64,000 nt of DNA from Sphingomonas sp. 8AM (GCF_902506455.1 NZ_LR733844.1:7501-71500), one strand, 5' to 3'. Shown: positions 27,803 through 36,144, numbered from the stretch's first letter. The notes: generated from the sequence alone by a model not told the origin. Translations and numbers: made by a program.

Positions 27803-28893
27803 AGCACCACCAGTTCGGCCTTGAGCGCGCCGGCTTCCTTGAGCGCCTCGAGGATTGCGACCAGATCGGCGGGTGACGCGCCGATCGCGTTCACCGCCTT
27901 CACGACATCGGCCAGCTTCGGGCCGGGCGACAGCAGGAACATCGGCTTCTTCTCCTCGGTGACCTGCACGTTCGAGCGGTTCTCCAGCGCGGTCTGGCCG
28001 TTGCTGAGCGGCGCGGGCTGGCTGACGCGCTGGCTCTCGTCGACGCGGACGGTCAGCTTGCCGTGCGTCACCGCCGCAGGGGCGAGCCGCACCGCGGAGT
28101 TGATGACGACGGTGCCGGTGCGCGCGTTGACGATCACCTTGGCGGGCGGCTCGGCACTGTCGACGTTGAGGTTCTCGATCTCGCTCATCAGCGTCGCACG
28201 GACGTCGGCGCCGACCGGCGCGCGCACCGCCACCGACACCGCATCGGTCGCCTGCGCCGAGCCAAAGCCGAGCTTGCGGTTGATCGCCGCGGCGACGTTC
28301 TGCGCGGTGGTGAAATCGGCGCGCGCGAGATTGTAGGTGAGGAACGGCGTGTCGGCGAAGCCGGTCGCGACCGCGCGCTCGACCGTGGCCCCCTCCGGGA
28401 TGCGGCCGGTCGAGGGGACGTTGACGACGATCTTCGATCCGTCCGCACCCTCCGCGCCAAGGCCGCCGACCGCGAGATTGCCCTGCGCCATCGCATAGAC
28501 CTGCCCGTCGGCGCCCAGCAGCGGGGTGAGCACCAATGCGCCGCCGCGCAACGACTTGGCCTTACCCATCGAGGCGACGGTAATGTCGATCCGCTGCCCG
28601 GGCTTGGCGAAGGGCGGCAGCTCGGCGGTGATCAGCACCACCGCGGCGTTCTTCAGCCCCGGATTGGCACTGGCGGGCAGTTGCAGCCCGAAGCGCGAGG
28701 CGACCGCCTTCACCGACTGCACGGTATATTCGAGATTGTCGTCGCCGGTGCCGGGCAGCCCGACCACCACGCCGTAACCGGTCAGCTGGTTCGAGCGGAT
28801 GCCCTGGAACCCGCCGAGATCCTTGATCCGGTCGGCGTGCGCCGGAAATGAAACCAGCAGCGCGACCAGCGCGATGAACAGCGTGCGCAGCAT
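27799..28893 (-). CDS. flgI: Flagellar P-ring protein FlgI
   Basis: A 364-residue periplasmic protein forming the bushing around the rod in the peptidoglycan layer. A signal peptide ends at AHA-D (about residue 20). The mature start IKDLGGFQGIRSNQLTGYGV with VVGLPGTGDD is the FlgI signature, and the C-terminal IGASPADLVAILEALKEAGAL is family-typical. The start overlaps the flgH stop by one base. Confidence 0.96.
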   Translation of the reverse strand: MLRTLFIALVALLVSFPAHADRIKDLGGFQGIRSNQLTGYGVVVGLPGTGDDNLEYTVQSVKAVASRFGLQLPASANPGLKNAAVVLITAELPPFAKPGQRIDITVASMGKAKSLRGGALVLTPLLGADGQVYAMAQGNLAVGGLGAEGADGSKIVVNVPSTGRIPEGATVERAVATGFADTPFLTYNLARADFTTAQNVAAAINRKLGFGSAQATDAVSVAVRAPVGADVRATLMSEIENLNVDSAEPPAKVIVNARTGTVVINSAVRLAPAAVTHGKLTVRVDESQRVSQPAPLSNGQTALENRSNVQVTEEKKPMFLLSPGPKLADVVKAVNAIGASPADLVAILEALKEAGALKAELVVL

Positions 28894-29636
28894 CAGAACG
28901 GGCTCACCACCTGGAAGAAGCGGGACAGCCAGCCCTGACGGCTGGCGCGGGCGACGTCGCCCTTGCCGGTATAGGCGATCTGCGCATCGGCGACGCGGGT
29001 CGAGGGCACGCGATTGTCGCGGTCGACATCGGCGAAGCGGACGATCCCCTTGATCTGCACGAACTCGTCGCCGCGGTTGAGCGTCACGCGCTTCTGCCCG
29101 CGCACCAGCATCGTGCCGTTGGGATAGACTTCGGCAACGGTCACCGACACTTCGCCGGACAGCGAGTTCGACTGGTCGGCCGCGCCGGTGCCGTTGAAGC
29201 CGCGGTTGCCGCTGGCACCGACGTCGCTGGAGCTGAGCAGGCCGCCGAGCGGCCCGGTGCTCGGCGGTGTCAGCCCGAACGAACCCTTGGAATCGATCTT
29301 CGACGCCGACGACTTCGAGGCGGCGGTACGCTCGACCAGCACGATCGTCAGCGGATCGCCGACGCGGCGCGCCCGCCAGCCTTCATAGAGCGCTGCATAG
29401 CCGGTCGACGCCTGGAAGATCGCACCATCGGCGACTGGCGCGGTCGGCACCGGGGCAACCGGCTCGACGCGCGCGGCGCTGAAGTCCTCGCCCGGCTTCT
29501 TCTTGAGCAGCTTGCCGAACACGCTGGCGTGCGCCGGGGCGGGCACCAAAGCGACCGCGGCGGCGGCGCCGAGCACGCCGCCCACGATCACGCGGAGCCG
29601 ACGAAAAGAGAGCGACATCATCATGATGCGACTCAT
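28893..29636 (-). CDS. flgH: Flagellar L-ring protein FlgH (no lipobox)
   Basis: A 247-residue L-ring protein. The FlgH core is clear: YEGWRARRVGDPLTIVLVER, then SGEVSVTVAEVYPNG and LVRGQKRVTLNRGDEFVQI, ending in VSPF. FlgH is normally a lipoprotein, but here the signal peptide ends in VPAPAHA-S and the whole protein contains no cysteine, so it cannot be lipidated in the usual way. ATGA overlap with flgG supports the start at 29636. Confidence 0.94.
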   Translation of the reverse strand: MSRIMMMSLSFRRLRVIVGGVLGAAAAVALVPAPAHASVFGKLLKKKPGEDFSAARVEPVAPVPTAPVADGAIFQASTGYAALYEGWRARRVGDPLTIVLVERTAASKSSASKIDSKGSFGLTPPSTGPLGGLLSSSDVGASGNRGFNGTGAADQSNSLSGEVSVTVAEVYPNGTMLVRGQKRVTLNRGDEFVQIKGIVRFADVDRDNRVPSTRVADAQIAYTGKGDVARASRQGWLSRFFQVVSPF

Positions 29637-30424
29637 GACAGATTTTGGTTAACGGTTTTCAGCATGTCGTCGGTGGCGGAGATCATCTTTGAGTTGACCT
29701 CATAGGCGCGCTGCGTCTCGATCATGTCGACCAGCTCCTCGACGACGTTGACGTTGCTCGCCTCCAGCGTTCCCTGCCGCACGCGGCCGCGCCCGTCCTC
29801 GCCGGGCACGCCCATGTTGGCCGCGCCGCTGGACGCGGTTTCGAGCAGGAAGTTGTCGCCGTTCGATTCGAGCCCCGCCGAGTTCGGGAAGCTGGCGACC
29901 TGGATCTGGCCGAGGTTCTGCCCCTCGGCCTGCCCCGGGATCGTCGCCGTGACGGTGCCGTCGGTGCCGATCGTGATCTGCGTGGCGTTGGTCGGCACGG
30001 TGATCCCGGGCATCACCTGATAGCCCTGGCTGGTGATGAGCAAGCCCTCCGGCGAGCGCGAGAAATTGCCGGCGCGGGTATAGCCGAGCTGCCCGCCGGG
30101 CATCTGCACCTGGAAATAGCCGTTGCCGTCGAGCGCGAGGTCGAGGCTGTTGCCGGTCTGGCTCATCGACCCCTGCGTCTCGGTGCGCGACGTGCCCTGC
30201 ACGCGCACGCCGGTGCCGAGGTTGAGCCCGGTGGCGTATTTGGTCTCACCGGTCGACTGCGCGCCCGGCGCGGTGACGACCTGATAGGACAGCGTCTCGA
30301 ACGCGGCGCGGTCGCGCTTGAACCCGGTCGTGCTGACGTTGGCGAGGTTGTTCGAAATGACGCGCATCCGCGTGTCCTGGGCGTCGAGCCCGGTGCGCGC
30401 GATGTGCATGGCGGCGGTGGTCAT
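29633..30424 (-). CDS. flgG: Flagellar distal rod protein FlgG
   Basis: A 263-residue rod protein. The N-terminal motif MHIARTGLDAQDTRMRVISN with NLANVSTTGFKR and the C-terminal NVVEELVDMIETQRAYEVNS form the coiled-coil D0 region shared by axial proteins. Length and central domain match FlgG. GAGGAAGGA lies 7 nt before the ATG; the gene is 14 bp after flgF. Confidence 0.96.
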   Translation of the reverse strand: MTTAAMHIARTGLDAQDTRMRVISNNLANVSTTGFKRDRAAFETLSYQVVTAPGAQSTGETKYATGLNLGTGVRVQGTSRTETQGSMSQTGNSLDLALDGNGYFQVQMPGGQLGYTRAGNFSRSPEGLLITSQGYQVMPGITVPTNATQITIGTDGTVTATIPGQAEGQNLGQIQVASFPNSAGLESNGDNFLLETASSGAANMGVPGEDGRGRVRQGTLEASNVNVVEELVDMIETQRAYEVNSKMISATDDMLKTVNQNLS

Positions 30425-30438
30425 CAGTCAGTCCTTCC

Positions 30439-31191
30439 TCAGCCCGGCAGGCGCATCACCGATGCGCTCGATTCGTCCATGGAGCGGGCCTCTTTCAGCA
30501 AGTTGGCCTGCACTTCGTAGCTGCGCTGGTTCTCGATCATGTCGACCAGCGCCTGGGTCATGTTGACGTTGGAGCCTTCCAGCGCACCGCCGGCGACCTT
30601 GGCGTCGAGATCGGCCGGCATCGTGCCGCCGCCGCGCACGCGCATCAGATTGTCGAGCCCCTTCACGGAATCAGTGCCCTTGCTCGACACCACCTTCAGG
30701 CGGTCGACGACGGTGACCTGCCCGGTCTTGTCGCCCTGCGGCACGATCGAGATCGAGCCGTCCGACCCGATGCTGATCGAATCGTACGGCGGCAGGGTGA
30801 TCGGGCCGCCTTGCCCCATGACAAGGAAGCCGTCGCCGGTCTGGAGCGTCCCCGACTCGGAAACCGACAGGTCGCCGCGCCGCGTATAGGCCTCAGAGCC
30901 GTCCGACGCCTGCACCGCCAGCCATTTGTCGGCATCGCCGAGCGCGACGTCGAGCGGACGCCCGGTCTGCTGGACGACGCCCGGCGCGCGATCGGCGTCG
31001 CGCACCTCTTCCGAGGTCGGCTGGCGCGCCGAAAGCTGCGTCGAGCCGTCGGACAGGATGATCCGGTCGAACACCACGCGATCGGCGCGGAACCCGGTGG
31101 TGGAGACGTTCGCCATGTTGTTGGCGATCGCGGCCTGCGACTGCATGTGCGCGCGCAGGCCCGTCGCCGCGGTATAGACCAGTTTGTCCAC
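30439..31191 (-). CDS. flgF: Flagellar proximal rod protein FlgF
   Basis: A 250-residue rod protein with the N-terminal VYTAATGLRAHMQSQAAIAN and NMANVSTTGFRADRVVFD, and the C-terminal NMTQALVDMIENQRSYEVQ. Shorter than FlgG and placed between flgE and flgG, as usual for FlgF. Confidence 0.94.
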   Translation of the reverse strand: MDKLVYTAATGLRAHMQSQAAIANNMANVSTTGFRADRVVFDRIILSDGSTQLSARQPTSEEVRDADRAPGVVQQTGRPLDVALGDADKWLAVQASDGSEAYTRRGDLSVSESGTLQTGDGFLVMGQGGPITLPPYDSISIGSDGSISIVPQGDKTGQVTVVDRLKVVSSKGTDSVKGLDNLMRVRGGGTMPADLDAKVAGGALEGSNVNMTQALVDMIENQRSYEVQANLLKEARSMDESSASVMRLPG

Positions 31192-31223
31192 TTACATCCT
31201 CTCCGACGTCTCGACCGACTGCA

Positions 31224-32510
31224 TCAGCCGCGGATGTTGAGGATCGCCTGCGACACCTGCGTCGCGGTATCGAGCGCCTTCGAGTTCGCCTGGAAGTTGC
31301 GCTGCGCGGCGATCAGGTTGACGAGTTCCTCGGTGATGTCGACGTTCGAGCCTTCGAGCTGGCCCGACTTCAGGCTGCCGAAGCCCTCGGCGGCGGCGAA
31401 GCCGAGCGTCGCCTTCCCCGAGATGCCCGTCGCCTGCCAATAGTTGCTGCCTGCCTGACGCAGCCCGGTCGGCGCCGAGAATTTCGCGATCGCCACCTTG
31501 CCGAGCGGCACGATGTCCGAGTTGGAATAGCTGGCCTTGATGATGCCCGCGTCGTCGACGGTGATGCCGACCAGCTGGCCAACCGCGACACCGTCCTGCA
31601 CGCGGTTGCTGACCGCGGCAGCGGCCGAGGTCTGCGTGGAGCCCGACAGGTCGAGCTTGATCGTCTGCTGCGCCGCGCCCGAGGCCGGGATGAACGGCTT
31701 GAACTGGATCGCGGTCGGCGCGACCAGCGCGCCGGTCGTGTCATACTTTTGCGTGACCGGGCCGGGGCCGGTCGCCACGCCGTCGTCCGGGGTCAGCATC
31801 TGGTCGCCGACATAGGTGAAGACCTGCCACGTGCCCGTGTTCGGCGGGGTCGCGGTCGGCGCGCCCTCGGCGGTGCGGACATAATAGCTGGTCATCGTCA
31901 TCGAATTGCCGTTCGCGTCATAGACGCGCGTCGCGACCGAGTTGTTGTAGGTGCCGGTGTCGGTGCGCTTGAACGCCGCCGCGTCCTTGACGGTCGCGGT
32001 CGACGGGATCTGCACTTTGGTGGCAACGTTCTTGGTCGGGCTCGGCGAGCCGCTGGTCGGCTGGATCTGCAGGTTGGTCAGCGACTTGTCGCCGGTTGCG
32101 GTGACGTTGCCGTCGTTATCGACCGGATAGACCATCAGATAGCTGCCCTGCGCGTCAATCACGTTGCGGCTGTCGTCGACGGTGAAGGCGCCGGTACGGG
32201 TGTAGTTGACCTGGTCCGACAGGCCGGTCGACTTCACGACGAAGAAGCCTTCGCCGAGGATCTGCATGTCGAGCGCGCTCTTGGTCTGGTTCGACGAACC
32301 GTCCGAGAACTGCTGCACGGTGCCCTTCACCGACACGCCCGAGCCGACCATCTTGCGCGGATCGGTCGAGACGTTCGACGAGATGACGTCGGCGAATGCG
32401 GTGCGGCTCTTCTTGAAGCCGTTGGTCGAGACGTTGGCGAGGTTGTGGCTGATGACCGACATGTCGGTCTGCATGGCCTGGAGGCCCGAAAGCGAGGTGA
32501 AGAAGGACAT
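31224..32510 (-). CDS. flgE: Flagellar hook protein FlgE
   Basis: A 428-residue hook subunit. The N-terminal FFTSLSGLQAMQTDMSVISH with NLANVSTNGFKKSRTAF and the C-terminal DITEELVNLIAAQRNFQANS with the final TQVSQAILNIRG are the FlgE ends; the middle has the D1/D2 hook domains. AGGAG lies about 9 nt before the ATG at 32510. Confidence 0.96.
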   Translation of the reverse strand: MSFFTSLSGLQAMQTDMSVISHNLANVSTNGFKKSRTAFADVISSNVSTDPRKMVGSGVSVKGTVQQFSDGSSNQTKSALDMQILGEGFFVVKSTGLSDQVNYTRTGAFTVDDSRNVIDAQGSYLMVYPVDNDGNVTATGDKSLTNLQIQPTSGSPSPTKNVATKVQIPSTATVKDAAAFKRTDTGTYNNSVATRVYDANGNSMTMTSYYVRTAEGAPTATPPNTGTWQVFTYVGDQMLTPDDGVATGPGPVTQKYDTTGALVAPTAIQFKPFIPASGAAQQTIKLDLSGSTQTSAAAAVSNRVQDGVAVGQLVGITVDDAGIIKASYSNSDIVPLGKVAIAKFSAPTGLRQAGSNYWQATGISGKATLGFAAAEGFGSLKSGQLEGSNVDITEELVNLIAAQRNFQANSKALDTATQVSQAILNIRG

Positions 32511-32549
32511 GGGAGGTACTCCTGCGGAAATATGTAGAGGGGAAGAGGG

Positions 32550-33275
32550 TCAGGCGACCTTGCGGACCGCGGCGGGATCGACCTTGCCGAGCCCGGTGAC
32601 GTTCAGGACCGGCTCGGCGCCCGCGCTCAGGCTGACGGTTTCGACCGGCGCCCACACCAGCGACTTGGCGGGGACGATCGTGCTGCCGTTCGCTGCCTCG
32701 ACGGTGACGGTGTAGGGGCCGTTCTCGACCTTGTTGCCGGCGTTGTCCTTGCCGTCCCAGCTATAGTCGACCGCGCCGGCCTCCTGCTTGCCGAGCTGGA
32801 TGTTCTTGACTGCCAGTCCGTTCTTGTCGGTGATCGTGACATCGACGTCGGTCGCCGAGTTCGGCAGCTCGACCGCGCCCATGATCCCGCCCGCCGACCG
32901 CTCGTAGGCGGTCTTGCCCTCGGTCAGCACGGTGCGCCCGACGAAGCTCATCGCGTCGCTCGACGAGGTCGTGCCCAGCCGGTTGGCAATCCCGGCGAGC
33001 GTGCTGCTCATCTCGCTGATGCCGGCAACCTGCGAGAAGGTCGCCATCTGCGCGACCATCTGCGTATTGTCCTGCGGGTTCATCGGATCCTGGAACTGGA
33101 GCTGCGCGGTCATCAGGCGCACGAAGTCCTTCTGACCGAGCGTCGACTTGCCGACGTTCGCGCCGGCGTCGGTCGTGCCGGTGACGGAGTTGGAACGCGC
33201 GACTCCGGCGGAGGAGAAGATCGCGTCCTGCGCGGCCTTGTCGGCCCCGCTGGTATTGGCGGAAATGCTGGTCAT
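32550..33275 (-). CDS. flgD: Flagellar hook assembly scaffold FlgD
   Basis: A 241-residue hook-capping protein. The N-terminal FlgD motif QKDFVRLMTAQLQFQDPMNP followed by DNTQMVAQMATFSQV is clear; the C-terminal half has the FlgD Tudor/Ig-like region (YSWDGKDNAGNKVENGPYTV). Needed for hook polymerisation and then released. Confidence 0.96.
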   Translation of the reverse strand: MTSISANTSGADKAAQDAIFSSAGVARSNSVTGTTDAGANVGKSTLGQKDFVRLMTAQLQFQDPMNPQDNTQMVAQMATFSQVAGISEMSSTLAGIANRLGTTSSSDAMSFVGRTVLTEGKTAYERSAGGIMGAVELPNSATDVDVTITDKNGLAVKNIQLGKQEAGAVDYSWDGKDNAGNKVENGPYTVTVEAANGSTIVPAKSLVWAPVETVSLSAGAEPVLNVTGLGKVDPAAVRKVA

Positions 33276-33277
33276 GG

Positions 33278-33688
33278 TCAGCGACCCATCTTGAGAGTGT
33301 CGAGGATCAGCGTCTTGGCGGTCTGCATCACCTCGACGTTGTTCTGATAGCTGCGCGCGGTCTCCATCATGTCGACCAGCTCGCGCGATTCATCGACCGC
33401 GGCGTCGAAGACGTTGCCGTCCTTGTCGGCCAGCGGATGATTGGGGTCGTAGCGCTTGGTGGGCTTCTCGCCCGCGGTGACGATCTGCTGCACGTCGACG
33501 GTCGACAGTCCGCTCGCCTCGTCGAAGCTGGTGCGGAACACCGGCTTCATCGTCTTGTAGGCGGCATCCTCGGTGCCCGCGACGCCGCCGGCATTGGCGA
33601 GGTTCGAGGCGGTGGTGTTCATCCGCGTCAGCTGCGCCGACATCGCGCGGCCCGCGACCTGGAAGACCGTCATCGGGGTACCCGACAT
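33278..33688 (-). CDS. flgC: Flagellar proximal rod protein FlgC
   Basis: A 136-residue rod protein. AGRAMSAQLTRMNTTASNLA and NAGG at the N-terminus and the C-terminal SRELVDMMETARSYQNNVEV are the FlgC pattern. It starts 3 bp before the end of flgB with a GGGAG ribosome-binding site. Confidence 0.96.
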   Translation of the reverse strand: MSGTPMTVFQVAGRAMSAQLTRMNTTASNLANAGGVAGTEDAAYKTMKPVFRTSFDEASGLSTVDVQQIVTAGEKPTKRYDPNHPLADKDGNVFDAAVDESRELVDMMETARSYQNNVEVMQTAKTLILDTLKMGR

Positions 33689-33691
33689 GGC

Positions 33692-34042
33692 TTATTCTCC
33701 CTTCAGCGCGCGGGTGATCTGCCCGATGCGTCCGTTGAGGAAAGCGAGCGTGCTCTGATATTGCACGGCGTTTTCGGCGAAGGCGGTCTGCTCGGTGGAC
33801 AATTCCACCGTGTTGCCGTCCATCGACGGGTTGGTGGGGACGCGATACTTGAGCGCGCCGCCCAGATCGGTGCCGACGCCGCCCGGCTGACTCTCGACCG
33901 CGTTGAGCGCGGTGGTGAAGTCGATGTCGCGCGCCTTGAAATTGGGCGTCGATGCATTGGCGATGTTCGACGCCAGCACGCCCATGCGCTGTGAACGCAC
34001 CTCCAGCGCGGCAGCGTGAACTCCGAACAATCCCTCGGCCAT
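33692..34042 (-). CDS. flgB: Flagellar proximal rod protein FlgB
   Basis: A 116-residue rod protein with LEVRSQRMGVLASNIANAST followed by PNFKARDIDF, the FlgB signature. The start at 34042 is chosen because GGAGGAG lies 9 nt upstream; the ATG at 34060 would have no ribosome-binding site. First gene of the hook-basal-body operon, driven by a sigma-54 promoter whose predicted start is near 34075. Confidence 0.94.
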   Translation of the reverse strand: MAEGLFGVHAAALEVRSQRMGVLASNIANASTPNFKARDIDFTTALNAVESQPGGVGTDLGGALKYRVPTNPSMDGNTVELSTEQTAFAENAVQYQSTLAFLNGRIGQITRALKGE

Positions 34043-34085
34043 CGGCCCCAACTCCTCCATGCACGACAGGTGCACGAAGCTGTTG

Positions 34086-34101
34086 AGCAAAGGCCGTGCC
34101 A
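34086..34101 (-). promoter_or_regulatory. Sigma-54 promoter of the flgB operon
   Basis: On the minus strand, TGGCACGGCCTTTGCT matches the consensus TGGCAC-N5-TTGC with the GG and GC 12 nt apart. The predicted start is near 34075, leaving a 32-nt leader that contains the flgB ribosome-binding site. Confidence 0.9.
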
Positions 34102-34151
34102 AATGGGTCGGGCAACGCATCGCCTTGACGCGCCTGGCAAAAAATTCCCTC

Positions 34152-34226
34152 GTCATTGCGAGCGCAGCGAAGCAATCCAGTGCCGGACCAGGACGCCCTG
34201 GATGGCTTCGCTGTGCTCGCAATGAC
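34152..34226. repeat. Type A palindromic element in the flg control region
   Basis: GTCATTGCGAGCGCAGCGAA ... inverted GCTCGCAATGAC, with a few mismatches. It lies between the two divergent sigma-54 promoters. Confidence 0.88.
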
Positions 34227-34243
34227 GGGGGAGAGGGTAGCCG

Positions 34244-34272
34244 ACCGGCAAAGCCTTGCCGGTTGCCGGCAA
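34244..34272. promoter_or_regulatory. Paired palindromes, candidate activator-binding sites
   Basis: ACCGGCAA-AGCC-TTGCCGGT (34244-34263) has perfect 8-bp arms, and an overlapping TTGCCGGCAA palindrome follows to 34272. They lie about 54 bp upstream of the motA2 -24 box and about 145 bp upstream of the flgB one. A related CCTGCCGG-TCTGCCGGCAA site occurs before the activator gene at 43336-43354. Inferred enhancer for the FlbD-type protein. Confidence 0.6.
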
Positions 34273-34326
34273 ATCCACTTGCCGCCCGGCGGTGCCGTGG
34301 CCGCCTGCACCGGCGGCCGACTCACT

Positions 34327-34342
34327 TGGCCCGCGGCTTGCA
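34327..34342 (+). promoter_or_regulatory. Sigma-54 promoter of the motA2-motB2-flgA operon
   Basis: TGGCCCGCGGCTTGCA has GG and GC 12 nt apart and TTGCA at -12. Transcription should start near 34353, one base before the ATG at 34354, so the mRNA may be leaderless. Confidence 0.8.
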
Positions 34343-34353
34343 ACGGGGCGGGC

Positions 34354-35043
34354 ATGACTCCCGCGCTGCTCTTCGACCCCGTGGCGCTGGCGATCGTGCT
34401 GGGCGGCACGATGCTGGCGACCATCCTGCGCACCCCGCTGCGCGATCTTGCGCGGGCGCTGTTCGCGACCACGACGCTGCCGCGCCGCCGCTTCCGCGCG
34501 GACGCGCGGCTGGAGCAGATCGCGACGCTGGCGCGGATCGCGCAGCGTCACGGCGTCCACGCGCTCGACCGCAGCGTGATCCGCGACACCGACATCGCCG
34601 CGGCGATCGTGCTGATCGTCGACGGTGCGCAAGCAGCGGTGGTGACCGAGACGCTCGACACCGCGCGCCGCCAGCGCGCCGAGCGGCACCGGATCGTCGT
34701 CGAATGCTGGACCGGCATCGCCGAGACCGCCCCCGCCATGGGGATGATCGGCACGCTGATCGGGCTGGTCGCGATGTTCACGCGGATGAGCGATCCGCAG
34801 GCGATCGGCGCGGCAATGGCGGTCGCGCTGCTGGCGACGCTATATGGCGCGCTGGTCGCCAATCTGGTTGCGATGCCGATCGCGGCGCGGCTGCGCACCG
34901 CGGCGCGCGCCGAACTGCTCGAGCGCGAGCGACTGGTCGCGCCGCTTGCCGGTCTCGCCGAGCGCGAGGCGCCGCGTGTTCGCGCCCGCGCACACGACCA
35001 CGAAACATCGCTGGCGATCGTTGCACAGGACGAGGCGGCATGA
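34354..35043 (+). CDS. MotA-like proton-channel protein lacking the first membrane helix
   Basis: A 229-residue MotA/PomA-type protein. It begins directly with sequence equivalent to MotA's second helix (FDPVALAIVLGGTMLATILR, residues 7-26), then a cytoplasmic region resembling MotA (IAQRHGVHALDRS, AAIVLIVDG), then two helices (ETAPAMGMIGTLIGLVAMF and GAAMAVALLATLYGALVANL). The conserved prolines are P127 and P175. Four-helix MotA proteins have an extra N-terminal helix that is missing here, giving a three-helix layout. It shares an ATGA overlap with a MotB-like gene and heads the flgA operon. Likely a second stator or a gated proton channel tied to flagellar assembly; the role is inferred. 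Confidence 0.8.
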   Translation: MTPALLFDPVALAIVLGGTMLATILRTPLRDLARALFATTTLPRRRFRADARLEQIATLARIAQRHGVHALDRSVIRDTDIAAAIVLIVDGAQAAVVTETLDTARRQRAERHRIVVECWTGIAETAPAMGMIGTLIGLVAMFTRMSDPQAIGAAMAVALLATLYGALVANLVAMPIAARLRTAARAELLERERLVAPLAGLAEREAPRVRARAHDHETSLAIVAQDEAA

Positions 35044-35570
35044 GCGACGACGCACTGCTCGATGTCCAGCCCGGCCGGCCGCTGTGGCTCATCACGCTTG
35101 CCGATCTGGCGTTGCTGCTGGTCGGCTTCTTCGTGCTGCTCCAGGCCAATCAGACGATGACGCCGCGCGATCTGGCCCGCGGCATCGCCGAGGGGTTCGG
35201 TGTCGAGCCCGCCCCGGTCGCGATGCCGGTCGCCAGCCACGGGATTGCGGGGTTCGCGCCCGGCTCGGCGGTGTTGCCGCAATCGACCGACGCGCTTGTT
35301 ACCTGGGCCCGCGCCGAGCTGCGTGATCCGCGCGTGCGGCTGACGGTCACCGCCAGCACCGACGGTAGCGCCACCGACGTCGATCCCGCGTCGCGCAGCG
35401 CGACGGTGCTCGCCGCCGACCGCGCGCGCGCCGTCGCCGCCGCGCTTGCCGCGGGCGGAGTGCCCGATGCGCGGCTGCTGCTTTCCACGACCCCCGCGCA
35501 CGGTCCGCGCGCGGTGGCCGTCACGCTCGCCTTTGCCGGCGAGACCCCCTCGCAAGGAACACCCCGATGA
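35040..35570 (+). CDS. Minimal MotB-like protein
   Basis: A 176-residue partner of the MotA-like protein. One membrane helix (LWLITLADLALLLVGFFVLL, residues 15-34) carries the proton-binding aspartate D22 in the same position as MotB. The periplasmic part is a short OmpA-like domain: LTVTASTDGSATDVDPASRS and LAADRARAVAAALAAGG, with a degenerate peptidoglycan-binding motif. It is much shorter than the canonical MotB at 22999 (300 residues). ATGA overlaps on both sides couple it to the MotA-like gene and to flgA. Confidence 0.8.
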   Translation: MSDDALLDVQPGRPLWLITLADLALLLVGFFVLLQANQTMTPRDLARGIAEGFGVEPAPVAMPVASHGIAGFAPGSAVLPQSTDALVTWARAELRDPRVRLTVTASTDGSATDVDPASRSATVLAADRARAVAAALAAGGVPDARLLLSTTPAHGPRAVAVTLAFAGETPSQGTPR

Positions 35571-36076
35571 TCGCGCTGCTCGCCGCCGCCTCGCTCGTCT
35601 TTCAGGATACCGTCGCGATCGACCGCGCGGTCGCCGCCTTTACGACGCGTCCGATCGGTGCCGAGGGCGGCGCCCGCGCGCCGGTCGACGCGCGGCTGCG
35701 GCTCGCCACCTGCGGGATGGTCGCGCTGTCGTGGCGCACCGACGCGCATGACGCGGTGGTGGTCGCCTGCGCCGACCCGGCCTGGCGAATCTTCGTGCCG
35801 GTGATCGCACCGCCGCGCGCCGCCACCGCGGCCCCGGCGGTTCTACATGCCGGGGCGGTCGCCCCCGCAGCGCGGGTTGAACCGGTGATCCGGCGCGGCG
35901 ATTCCGTGACGATCGAGGCCGGCTCGGACGGTTTCTCGATCACCCGAGAAGGCGTCGCGATGGCTGATGCAGCCCCCGGCGGGCGCGTGATGGTACGGGT
36001 CACCGACTCCGCGCGTCCGGTGCAGGCGGTGGCCGTCGACGCGGGCCGCGCGACGCTGCCCGGCTGGACGGAATAA
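35567..36076 (+). CDS. flgA: Flagellar P-ring assembly chaperone FlgA
   Basis: A 169-residue periplasmic protein. A short hydrophobic N-terminus (MIALLAAASLVF) acts as export signal. The C-terminal SAF-type domain (RRGDSVTIEAGSDGFSITRE; GVAMADAAPGGRVMVRVTDS) is typical of FlgA, which helps FlgI assemble into the P ring. Shorter than enterobacterial FlgA (about 220). Translationally coupled to motB2 by an ATGA overlap. Confidence 0.9.
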   Translation: MIALLAAASLVFQDTVAIDRAVAAFTTRPIGAEGGARAPVDARLRLATCGMVALSWRTDAHDAVVVACADPAWRIFVPVIAPPRAATAAPAVLHAGAVAPAARVEPVIRRGDSVTIEAGSDGFSITREGVAMADAAPGGRVMVRVTDSARPVQAVAVDAGRATLPGWTE

Positions 36077-36084
36077 AAAAGTGC

Positions 36085-36111
36085 TAAAGCCGCCCGTCCA
36101 ACGGTCGTTTC
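36085..36111 (+). promoter_or_regulatory. Sigma-28-like promoter before flgM
   Basis: TAAAGCCG (36085-36092), an 11-nt spacer, and GTCGTTTC (36104-36111) resemble the sigma-28 pattern TAAAGTTT-N11-GCCGATAA and the stronger site before fliC. It lies right after flgA. Inferred autogenous control of the anti-sigma factor by FliA. Confidence 0.6.
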
Positions 36112-36144
36112 TGCCGGTGTCAGCGGAAACCCACGGGTGTGGAC

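Noticed and set aside
34156..34353. Upstream extension of the MotA-like protein that might supply the missing first helix
   Set aside because: The in-frame sequence covers the type A palindrome and both control sites, encodes no hydrophobic helix, and lies upstream of the sigma-54 start.
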